From NCBI RefSeq assembly GCF_025602895.1, contig NW_026516203.1, forward strand, positions 1,178,001 through 1,242,000: DNA of 64,000 nt, written 5' to 3'. Every line of letters begins with the position of its first letter. Positions within the stretch are counted from its first letter, which is position 1. Under the pieces are notes generated by a model. That model was not told the origin of the DNA. It ran no database searches and saw only the letters and a program-made list of their open reading frames with translations. The position numbers and the translations under genes were made by a program. This document shows, in pieces, positions 54,210-64,000 of the stretch. This DNA comes from Polychytrium aggregatum. Its lineage: Eukaryota > Chytridiomycota > Chytridiomycetes > Polychytriales.

Positions 54210-57200
54210 ATGTCTGAGCGAGGCGCTCCCCCTCACGCCCCCACCCGCTCGGCCAGCGGCCACTCCCGGGTCCCTGACCGCTCTGCCAACAACGATCCCC
54301 GTCTGCGCTCTCCCGGAGCCTCCCAGCCCTCCAATGGCGGCTTCAACCCCGATGGCCGACGCCCTGCCGATCCCCCCAGAGGCCACCCTGCCCGCAAGCC
54401 CTCTGGAACAGACATGGCTCCTCTCATCAACCCAGAGCCCTCTATCTCGCCTCTGCCTCCCGCTGGGCGCTATGCCGGCCCCAGCCACTCGATGGACGCC
54501 GGTCCCAGCAAGATGGGCAACATGAACTCCCAGCCGTACTACGGCCAGGGCCAGAACCCCAACCCCTACCACGGCGGAAACAACTATTATCCCCCTCCTC
54601 CTCCCTCGATGAGCCAGGTCTCGATGCACCATGCCCCCGGTACCCTCACCCGCATGAAGACCACCAAGAAGCAGCTCCAGCTGACCCCAGAGGGCCACCT
54701 CGTCGTCGAGCTCCCGGTCCCCGATCGCTGCCTGCAGTACGGCAAGTACAAAACCGGCGACGAATTCACCCACATGCGATACACCGCCGTCACCTGTGAC
54801 CCGAACGAGTATCCCTCGCAGGGCTACCGTCTGCGCCAGCAGGAGAGCCGTCGCCAGACCGAGATCTTCACTGTCATCACCATGTAAGCGGCCGCCACAC
54901 TCTGTGTTTGAAACTTGAGTTTACCTAGTTAGCTTGGCTTGACCTGGGCTGGGCCGGGCTGGGCTGAGCCGGGCTGTTGGTTTCACCCTCATTGCGGCTT
55001 CACAATCATCGCGGCTTCGGATGACTTACGCCTCATCCCTTCAATTCGCAGGTACAACGAAGACGACGTTCTCTTCCTCAAGACAATGACCGCCATTCAG
55101 AAGAACATTGCCCATCTCTGCTCCCGCAGCCGCTCCTCGACTTGGGGCGAGGATGGCTGGAAGAAGGTCGTCGTCTGCATTGTCGCCGACGGACGCACAA
55201 AGTGCCATCCGCGTGTCCTCAGCACCCTTGGTGTCATGGGTGTCTATCAGGAGGGCCTGATGAAGGAGTCTGTCAACGGCAAAGCCGTCACGGCCCATCT
55301 GTTTGAGGTCACCACCCAGGTGGCTTTCGATCAGGAGGGCAGGCTCTGCGGTGCCGAGCAGGGCTTCGTCCCTGTCCAGATTCTCTTCTGCCTGAAGGAA
55401 AAGAACGCCAAGAAGGTGAGCGTCGTCCGTTGCGTGTGTGGGGTTGCGACCGGCCGAAAGGGAGCTGCTTGTCGGCTGCATCTCAACAGCACCAAGTGGA
55501 GCTCTTCGGCGCCGCTCTCTAGTCACACAATCTGTGCTAAAGCTGGCGCTCGACCCCACGCTCATCCTCGTGTCCACCTCACCGCTAGATCAACTCGCAC
55601 CGCTGGTTCTTCAACGCCTTTGGTACGCTCCTCAGACCCAACATCTGCATGCTCCTTGACGTGGGTACCAAGCCTACCGCCACCTCCATCTACCGGCTTT
55701 GGAAGGCTTTCGACCGCAACGAGTACGTCGGTGGTGCCTGCGGTGAAATCTACGCTGAGCTCGGCACCGGATGCGGCAAGCTCTTCAACCCTCTCGTCGC
55801 CGCCCAGAACTTTGAATACAAGATCAGCAACATCCTTGACAAGCCTCTCGAGTCCGTCTGCGGCTACATCTCTGTGCTGCCCGGTGCCTTCTCGGCCTAC
55901 CGCTACGTCGCCGTCATTGGTGCGCCGCTCGAGCAGTACTTCAAGGGCGAGTTCATGCACGGCGGCAGCGACATCTTTGCCGCCAACATGTACCTGGCTG
56001 AGGATCGTATTCTCTGCTTCGAGCTTGTCACCAAGAAGGGCCAGGCCTGGCTCCTCAAATATGTCTCCTCTGCCAAGGCCGAGACCGATGTCCCCGATGC
56101 CGTCCCCGAGTTCATCTCCCAGCGTCGCCGTTGGCTCAACGGCTCGTTCTTTGCCTCCGTCCACGCCCTGACCCACTGGCACTTGATCTTCCGCTCGGAC
56201 CACAACATCCTTCGCAAGATCCTCCTGTGTCTCGAATTCACGTACAACTTCATTTCCCTGATCTTCAGCTGGTTCGCCCTCGCAAACTTTTTCCTCGGCT
56301 TCTACTTTATCTCCAGTGGCCTTCTGAGCCCTCCTGCTGGCGTCAACGAGAGCGACTGGCCCCCGCAGGTCATTCTCGGCATCACCCTGAACCGCTCGTA
56401 CCTCTGGCTCGACGGTATCACCGAGCTCTACGTCGGTGCCATCGTGCTGATCTTCATCTCATCCCTCGGCAACCGCCCGCAAGGCTCAAAGTTCCTTTAC
56501 ACCTTCTCGATGGTTCTCTTTGCCATTGTCATGATCATCATGCTGGCCCTCGGTGGCTGGACCGTCTATGTGACCCTCGACAGCCAGAAGAGTGTCTTCC
56601 AGAACCTCGATGCCAAGGCCCTCTTCTACGCCGTCATCAACACCCCCTCCGTTCGCGACATTATCATCTCGCTGGCTTCGACATACGGTCTCTACACCGT
56701 GTGCTCGATCATGTATCTGGATCCCTGGCACATCCTGACTTCGATGCTGCAGTACATGCTCCTCCTGCCCTCGTTCATCAACATTCTGATGGTCTACGCC
56801 TGTAAGTAGCCAGTCGCTGTGCTGCGTATGCGGATGGCGCCCGGGCTTTCTCGTAGCGCATATGTGGTGCGCATCTTTCTCAAACACTCGCACTCTACCC
56901 GATCGCTGATCCATTCATGTCTCCCCCCCGTCACAGTCTGCAACCTCCACGACGTCTCCTGGGGTACCAAGGGTGACAACGTTGTCTCCGACCTCGGCTC
57001 CGTTACTGCCCAGAAGGGCAAGGATGGCAAGGAAGTGATTGAGATCGAAATCCCCAGCGACAAGGCCGAGATCAACGAGAACTACGAGCGCTTCTACCGC
57101 GAGATCAAGACCCCGCTTGTCGAGGAGAAGAAGGGCCGCGACAAGAAGACCAAACAGGAGGACTACTTCAAGTACTTCCGTACCCGTGTTGTCCTGCTGT

Positions 57201-57545
57201 GGCTGTTCATGAACGCTGCCTTGATTGCCGTCATGACCAACAGCACCCTGTCCTCGATCCTGTATCTCAACATCGATGCCCGAACCGATGGATTCAACCC
57301 CTATCTTCGTGTAAGTCTGCGCTGGCTGCTTCTAGCCAAAGCATCTTTGTGCTGGCATGTCTGTGGCATGCCTGTGGCGTGCTGTAGCGCTGTAGCGCTG
57401 TAGCAGAGCGAATGACTTTCCACTAACACCATTCGCTCACTCCTTCCCTCCGCTGCAGTTCATTTTCTACTCCGTGGCCTTCCTGTCGTCCATCCGATTC
57501 ATCGGCTCGACCGCCTACCAGATCCTGCGTCTGTTTGGTGGTTAA
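54210..57545 (+). CDS. CHS: Chitin synthase (family 2 glycosyltransferase)
   Basis: Plasma-membrane enzyme polymerising UDP-GlcNAc into chitin. Five exons (54210-54883, 55052-55415, 55589-56801, 56937-57310, 57459-57545) join in phase to 903 residues. A Pro/Asn/Gly-rich cytosolic N-terminus (1-150) precedes the CS N-terminal domain and catalytic core: [42 protein letters not shown] at 483-486 and [11 protein letters not shown] starting 524 (the product-binding and catalytic signature). About seven C-terminal membrane segments follow, ending [12 protein letters not shown]. There is no myosin head and no DEK domain, so it is a division 1 (class I-III-like) enzyme. Codon use is highly biased, as in ACS. 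Confidence 0.97.
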
Positions 57546-58598
57546 GCCACCTGTGCTGCTCCTTATCCAAGACAGCAAGAATCCCCCCCCCGCACTCACT
57601 CTGTAATTTGTATTCTATTAGTGCCTTGGCTTTTATTTTGTGTTGTCCGCTCCTCCTTCTTGAACCCAACGGTCGCGGCTTTGGATCGCTGCCTCGTGCG
57701 CCATCGCCAACCCGTCAGCCAATCCCCACCGCTTGTCCATCTCCCTTCTTCCTCCGCGGGTGTCTATAGATGGCCTCGGCCGCTTCCGTCCAAATCGTGT
57801 CTCTCGCCCTGTTCCCTCCAGCCGCACTCGCCGTCAAAAGCATCATCCAGAGAGCGAGGGCCGACCAGCCACGTGTCCACGTGATGCAGGACGAAACCGG
57901 GGCGCACTCGGTGACACGGGTCGCCAAAGGCGAGATCTCTCGAGTTGCCCCAGCGAGCTCCTTGGTCTCTGTTGTCAACCCCGTATCTTGCGCTGATCAG
58001 AGAGCACCGACAGAGATGAGGTAAGGACGCCACCGTTTTCACGGAAGCAGCGATATCCCAACAGCTACAACCGCAGCGACGACTCCTCGTGTCCTGCAGG
58101 CCTGCACGGCTGCGGCTCACATCAAAGCCAGGTCCGAGCCGGCCGTTGTCGGGTGTGCTCCAGCGCCCACCGCCGATTCCACCGGCCTCGTGCCAGCTTG
58201 ACCCGACCGATCATCTAATTTCGCCATGCGATCCGATGGACTGACCACTTCGATTTCATCGCCGACTTGCTATTATAGTGAGAAGGAAAAGAGGTAAATC
58301 TACCGACGCACGGGCAGATCGGATGGGATCGGACCAGATCAGATCAGATCAGATCAGATCAGTTCGTCGACCGGATGGGCTGGCATCCCAAGCTGACCAG
58401 TGCCAGTCACAGAGGTTCAAGGCGTGGATATAGAACCAGCCCCTGACTCGGTCGTTCGCTTCAGTGCGAAGAGAGATGGAGCCAGCTCCATTTTCAGTGT
58501 GGTATACCCGCTTTGGCACAGTTTTGTCCAGCCAAATGTTGACCGTCTGGCTCCCTCTTTGCTTCGTTTTGCACATCCAACTCGACCCGAGCAGCCAA
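57546..58598. other. Intergenic between chitin synthase and SmD2
   Basis: 1.05 kb. One open frame (57770-58024, 84 residues, starting MASAASVQIVSLALFPPA) could be a small gene with an N-terminal hydrophobic stretch, but nothing supports it further. A GATCA repeat lies at 58335-58367. Confidence 0.4.
58335..58367. repeat. (GATCA)n repeat
   Basis: About six tandem AGATC/GATCA units. Confidence 0.9.
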
Positions 58599-59383
58599 AT
58601 GACCGACGAGGAGCTCCGTCAACAGGAGGAGCACGAGTTCAACACCGGTCCTCTCTCGGTCCTGACACTCTCCGTCAAGAACAACACACAGGTCCTCATC
58701 AGCTGCCGAAACAATCACAAGCTCTTGGCCCGAGTCAAGGCATTGTGAGTATCGCGATAATAGAAAATCTTCAGGGTGGCTAAAGCCGAGTCTGGTCCGA
58801 TTGGATTCCATATCTCTGTCGGTCGGTTGGTCTGTCAAAGACATCAGCCCAGTGCCCCCGCTTTCCTGCCCTGGAGCTGCAGCAACATTGTCTAACGCGA
58901 ACGACGCTCGCCGTCGTCGCTTCCCTCTTCCCAAACCAATCCTCGTTAAGTGATCGGCACTGCAACATGGTTCTGGAAAACGTCAAGGAGGTATGTTCCG
59001 TCAAGCAACGCTCGTGGCTGTGCTGTCCTGTCCTGTCCTGTCCCTGATCCGTTTCTCTGCTTGGCTCGTAGATGTGGTCCGAGGTTCCCAAGACTGGAAA
59101 GGGAAAGAAGAAGGCCAAGCCGGTCAACAAAGACCGGTTCATCAGCAAGATGTTCCTGCGCGGCGACTCGGGTGAGTAATGTCGCTTTCGCGATGGATGA
59201 ATTGGGTTGGATTGAATGTGCATCAAGCGGGGTGACCACAAGCTGTCTGCTGGCAGCATACATGCACAGATGCGCATGCCTCCAGGTGTTTTATTGATAC
59301 CATTGATCCCCTTTTCCTCCTCACTAGTCATTCTGGTTCTGCGAAACATTGCCCCCGAGACCAAGGATTCTGAGACCATCTAA
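58599..59383 (+). CDS. SMD2: Small nuclear ribonucleoprotein Sm D2
   Basis: Core Sm-ring subunit of U1, U2, U4 and U5 snRNPs. Four exons (58599-58744, 58951-58990, 59072-59171, 59328-59383) join in phase to 113 residues. Near-identical to known SmD2: [60 protein letters not shown], then [20 protein letters not shown] and [10 protein letters not shown] at the end. Sm1 and Sm2 motifs are both present. The ATG at 58599 gives the compact TDEEL start; animal forms carry about ten more residues, so a small upstream exon is not excluded. Confidence 0.97.
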
Positions 59384-59429
59384 GAAGAAATCTCATTCCC
59401 CCGGATACTCAGCCATCCCTGCTCCCCAA

Positions 59430-62400
59430 TCACTTCTCTTTCTTGGCTTGGACCATCTCATCGATCTAGTACGGAGAATACGTGGCATTTGCAGTTGTCG
59501 GTCGTTCAAGTACGGTCAGGGATAAAGCGCAACAGCTTCGGTCGCTCTGGTGTCCTCCTCTCCCTTTCTCCGACCCACCCAGCCCTGGGTATCGACTGCA
59601 ATATAACTCGTGGCTCGCCCTTACCTTGGAAAACTGCCAGGTCCAGGAGGCACTGTAGAGGAACGGGCGCAGGTCGAAGCGATTGTCATCGGGAGAATAA
59701 GAAGACATGTGGTAGGACGGGGGCAGGATCGTGGTCTTGTGGCGGTTGATCTAGGCGAAAGCAATACAGGGTGGTGAGCAGCATCATCAGTCGCCAAAAT
59801 ATCGAACCGACACCTCCAGTCACGTATCCATAATCAGTGCACATGCACTCAGGGATATCTGGCATGAGGCTGCGGGCAAGGCTGAATCCCGCCTGCGATG
59901 CCTACCGAATAGTAAAAGAAGAATCTCTTGACCTTGGCGGCAACCTGAGGGTCAGGAGTTAATAAGTGAACGAGGAAAGGAATGGGCAGGCAATCACGGT
60001 GGGCGACTTTGAAGAAGGCAAATCGGGTGACAGTCTCTCCTTGACCACGGAGCCTCACCTCGGTTGGGCTGAGGAATGAGCCCCATTCCACCAGCAGCTT
60101 GCGGAACATCGAGACGGGACCACATTTGGCCACCTTGCGCAGGGTGCCAAAAACCGAGAGCTCATCGTAACTCATGCCCATGTCGACCTGGGAACAACAT
60201 CGTCAATCGAGCGTCAGCACATGTCCACCACAAATCTGGGTGGGCCTCATTGGTGGCCCAAGTCTTGCGCACAGTCATCCATGAAATACCTCGTCCGACT
60301 GCACATAGTTCTCGGTGATCGGTTCCAGTTCAGCGGTGGGAGTTGCATCGAGGAAGCTGATTTCATGGCCAGTTTCCGCCATCAACGGAATCACGTCGTA
60401 CGCAAGCGCAAGTTTAGCTTCACATTCGCAGGAAAGCAATGTCTGCGGTTCAAAGGAACATCACAAAGATCGCAAGCTCATAGCGACAGAGCGGATGCCG
60501 GGCATACCCGCTGAGGAGGTCCAGTCCCTCGACGTTGTTTCGCATAAACAGAATAAACTTGCGGAGATCAGTCTTGCTGATACCGCCAATGGGGTTGACA
60601 TCGGCGCTGGAACAATCGTACTTTGTAAAGTAGCCACGAAGACTATCACACCGGCCAATTGCATAGCAAACCGGTTAGTTAGAGGCGCACGAACAGACTG
60701 ATTCACCATTGCCGATGCCGTTCTGCATATCGTCGCATATGCCCGTCATCACGTATGCGTATCTTTTCATGTGCAGCCATAAATGAAGCTTACGTTTCGT
60801 CGACGTTGGCGCTCCCCAGGACAAGCAGCGATCCGTTTCGACCGCGAACCCACAGGAGCAGCTGGGCCATCAGGTACGCCAGGACCATGCGAGATCGCGC
60901 CTGCGACGCAACGAGATGGAGAATATATCAGAGTGTCGAGAAGGGACCATAAGCATAACCATCAGCATCTGCGTGACCGCGCAGTCAGAGAATATTGTCT
61001 CGTATTGCCGAATGGGTGGCTTCGGCGGCTGCAACAGCATACCTGGACATTTTGCAAAGCAAGATTCTCGGCATGGGTGCCTCCATGAACCTTGAACCTG
61101 GGCTCTCGGGATGTAATTGTCTTGAACACAGTCAAGAACGACGACACGATCGAATCCATATTCATATCAACGTGGTAGGAGCCGATTCGTTGGGCAAGGT
61201 CCTTGGCACGGCTCCTGGTTTCGGCGCTAGAATTGGTGGTGCCCATATAGCACGTATGGAAGATTCGGCTGGGAAGACAGTCGAGATTGGATGTGATCAG
61301 AACAATGAGAATGGGGCACGCACCCGCCTTGTTCACACTTGCGCATTCGCTATCAAAAATGGCTGCACAGCGCTGGTTTACATCGCATAGCCTCGCAGTA
61401 CTGGGACACAACGTCGCAGTCACGCATATAGCTGCAGTCGAAGGGAACCCATTATAGCAGAGCGGCTGATTTGGCTGAACCCTCGCCTGCCGAGAGGCAG
61501 GAATAGGTGACCGTACTTGCAGAACTCCTTAGGATCCCGGGGGATGTACTCGTCGTTCGGTGGGAGTCCGGCCGCAATTCGTGCATCGCGGATGACAAGG
61601 GGATCTGTAGTTCACAGCACAGTACTGTCAGTCCTCATGATAAGCCCCAGGCAGTCGCCCCCAAGCAACTGCAGGTGCGCTGGCGTGAGCGAAAGCCTTG
61701 TCTCTCACCTCCTTCTTTGGCTGCCTCCGTAACAAGCATACACATCGAGAACACGATGAGGGCTGTGGAGCAGCTGTCGATTCCACCACTCAGCGGGAGG
61801 AAGAATCCACCGGCTTTCGAGCGCCTAATGTAGTCCCAAAGCCAGCACGCCGGGCCGTATCTAGTCATGAAGGGCGATATCGGGGGCGCTGCTAAGTAAC
61901 ACGATCATAAGCCAGCCCAAGCCCAACCATGATCTGTAATAAACTGCGAATTGCACAATTACTTGTACAGGTTGCATCCACAAGGAGTGATAGCATGGCT
62001 CCTCCAATTGCCACACTAACCTGATTTCCTCCTCGGGGGTGTGATACTTGACATTGATGGGCTTGGTGGGCACGGCGTGCAGCTCGTCCGAATGGGTGAG
62101 GTACGTGTCGACGTGTGCGCGCTGATACGAGGGCGAGGACGACGCCTGGATCTCGCGGCTCGAAACAGCCCGAGCAGCTCGCACTTCGTCAAGGTCGACA
62201 GTGGCCGTGATTACCTCCTGGTCGAGGTGGTGGCGGTGGCGGTGGCGGGGAGTGCGGCGGTTCAGACACGAGCAACACCAACCAAAAGTATGCAAAGCAT
62301 AAGCAAACATGTAGTTTGTTGCAGCAGCTCGGTGCAGTGGCCGCCGTACACTGCAGACATAGGAATCGCTGATGAACGTACCACATCCTTGAGAGAGAAT

Positions 62401-64000
62401 TGCGAGCTCTGCGCCACAACCTGGCCGTTGATGATGATGAGGGCACAGCCATCGTAGTAGACACGCTCGCCATCACAGCCACATTGGTTGGCATACAAAT
62501 AGACGCCGCCGGACTGAGATTGATCGGAAGTAAGAGTTGCAGTGCACCAGGGGTTATCAGCACTTGTCCGCGGGTATCCATATCAATTTGAGTGTAATCG
62601 GGTGATTGGATGCGGGGACATGATCGCTCTGCAGCAAACGCTGTGCGAGTGTATGGGGCAGCACCATTTCGAGCAGTATCAGCCAATGATCGTACCTTCA
62701 TGGTCGCTTCGCGGATGAGATCGATGCGGCGATGGAGCTTCTGGAACTCGTGGTGGCTTCCACTGCCGTTGGTGAAGATTTCGACGCCGTCCAGAGCCAT
62801 TGAAATATGCGGGCTAGCAACAGGCAGAGTCAGGTGTATGTAAATGACGGCCGTTGCGATAACATCGAGGCAGAGCAAAGTGAATCCCCGAATGAGTCCG
62901 TATCTTGTCGCATTACCTCAGAGGCGTGAACAGCTCCTCACAAAGCTCGACGCCGATGCATGTACTGATCAAAGCCGCATCAACCTGGTGAGTACTCGGT
63001 GATTTGGCTCATGCACATCTTCGACATGAGATCTGGGAGGCAAACAGCAGTCAACGAGCACCCCGCTTGACCGAGGCCCTGGTCCACAATTGGTCTACAA
63101 GGCCAGAGGAACTCACTCTTTGGTCGCGACAACTCCGTCGCCAAACGGAACAGTGTCCTGTCGAGCCAAGAGATTCGATTAACAAATGCAGAACACCAGG
63201 CGGTATCGCCGATCTTTGCGGCTGGCTGTGATCTCGAGTGGTCTCCTTCAGACCTTGGCTGGCTGAGCTTGGCCATTCATGGATACTCACCTGTCCAGTG
63301 AGTTGGGCGATGCTACGGGGCAGCTGAAAGTCCTCGACGACTCGCGGCTTGTTCCACGGAGTGAACCATCTCAGCTCGCGGTAGTTGCCGTCGTTGGCCA
63401 TGAAGAGCTTGGGTCGAATCAGGACGATCTTGCCGTTGAAGAAAATGACCCGACAGTTATACTTGACGCTCTTGTGGACGACGGGCCTGAGAGGCAGCTC
63501 ATTGGATCGCCGATATTAGCACGAGCTCATCCGCACCCAACTCCAGGTCGGATATCCTCCATAGATCCCTCACTCACGCGACGAGGTCAGTCACAGACAT
63601 GTGGGCCGGGATATCGGAGCGGTTGCTGTTGGGCCAACGAGCTGATCAGCAGCGCACAGTCGAACGGGTAGCCACTTACATTCCAACATCGCACATGATT
63701 TCCCTGCAGTCTTGATTCTGCAAGAGCCTCTCGAGGATCTCCCACGAATGGGTGTAAGTATCATCTGTGTCAAGCGAGGGGAGTGTGAATGAGGGACTTG
63801 TTACGCCGACAGAGATCCGCGGATGGTTCTTTGAACTCATCTACCAGTCAACGGGACACGGCCTTTGACAATGCACGAATCCTTGGCCTGCTCTTCGGAT
63901 TCTTACTTTCGAGGAAATGATCGTTGCAACCGTAACCACTATTGACGATATCATGACAGCGACATTGGATTAGCCCACTCTCCCCGCCTAGATGCTCCTC
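59430..64000 (-). CDS. QNS1: Glutamine-dependent NAD+ synthetase (5' end outside window)
   Basis: Final step of NAD+ synthesis: converts deamido-NAD+ to NAD+ with glutamine-derived ammonia. The N-terminus lies beyond 64000. Nitrilase-type amidase domain: [10 protein letters not shown] (catalytic Glu, about 63930), [20 protein letters not shown] (about 63750), [20 protein letters not shown] (catalytic Lys, about 63450), [24 protein letters not shown] (catalytic Cys, about 62940) and [20 protein letters not shown] (about 62800). Synthetase domain: YHTPEEEIR (about 62045), [16 protein letters not shown] with the ATP PP-loop (about 61790), [20 protein letters not shown] (about 61250), [20 protein letters not shown] (about 60860), [14 protein letters not shown] (about 60165), [20 protein letters not shown] (about 59690) and a final exon [11 protein letters not shown]. 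Many small exons. The stop at 59430 is 46 bp from the SmD2 stop. Confidence 0.93.
63850..63861 (+). repeat. AACGGGACAC motif in a QNS1 intron
   Basis: CAACGGGACACG in the intron between the first two visible NAD synthetase exons. It is the only copy of the motif within a gene; chance is possible. Confidence 0.3.

Noticed and set aside
52189-54525. 778-residue forward open frame
   Set aside because: Its translation is low-complexity Arg/Pro/Ala/Gln with no domain. It overlaps the SGF11 5' end and, in the wrong frame, the chitin synthase first exon. A GC-rich region readily keeps such frames open.

Overview
The window reads as nuclear DNA of a zoosporic (flagellated) true fungus, most likely a chytrid. 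Seen directly: GC-rich, compact, intron-rich genes (mostly GT-AG introns of about 60-300 nt); a chitin synthase and a fungal-type 2-oxodicarboxylate carrier; and axonemal/ciliary genes (a DNAI7/CASC1 homolog and a probable BBSome factor BBIP1), which non-flagellated Dikarya lack. A lineage below 'chytrid-like' cannot be fixed from the sequence alone.

Layout. 1-2740: a Qb-SNARE of the NPSN type, start unresolved. 3672-4518: an unrecognised lysine-rich protein. 6179-9027: acetyl-CoA synthetase. 9548-10003 (+) and 10271-14389 (-): probable BBIP1 facing the axonemal dynein assembly/scaffold factor DNAI7. 14999-17151: R3HCC1L-like RNA-binding protein. 17645-21355: an apparently intact 3.7 kb DNA transposon carrying a DD34E Tc1/mariner transposase and a 790-residue Fanzor (eukaryotic TnpB-like, RNA-guided nuclease family), both intronless and in the same orientation. 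21589-24062: 2-oxodicarboxylate carrier. 24855-30113: dymeclin. 30417-33601 (-): eIF3b. 34255-36155: TOM40. 38149-40006: triose-phosphate/nucleotide-sugar transporter family protein. 40140-42649 (-): NUDCD1. 43148-45232: BUD22/SRFBP1. 45662-45742 (-): tRNA-Ser(CGA). 46275 to about 46455: U2 snRNA. 46999-48886 (-): FES1/HSPBP1. 49213-49893: SAM-dependent methyltransferase. 50646-52518 (-): SGF11 of the SAGA deubiquitinase module. 54210-57545: chitin synthase. 58599-59383: SmD2. 59430 to beyond 64000 (-): glutamine-dependent NAD+ synthetase, its N-terminus cut by the window edge.

Most genes are housekeeping and lie in divergent pairs (eIF3b/TOM40, NUDCD1/BUD22, FES1/methyltransferase, SGF11/chitin synthase) or tight convergent pairs (SmD2/NAD synthetase, 46 bp apart; transporter/NUDCD1, 133 bp apart). 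U2 and SmD2 both serve the spliceosome. The mobile, least ordinary part is the Fanzor-bearing mariner element. In addition, a short motif like its end (ACGGGACA or ACGGGGACA) recurs within a few hundred bases downstream of several gene stop codons; two of these copies (17281 and 24131) are recognisably related over about 170-200 bp.
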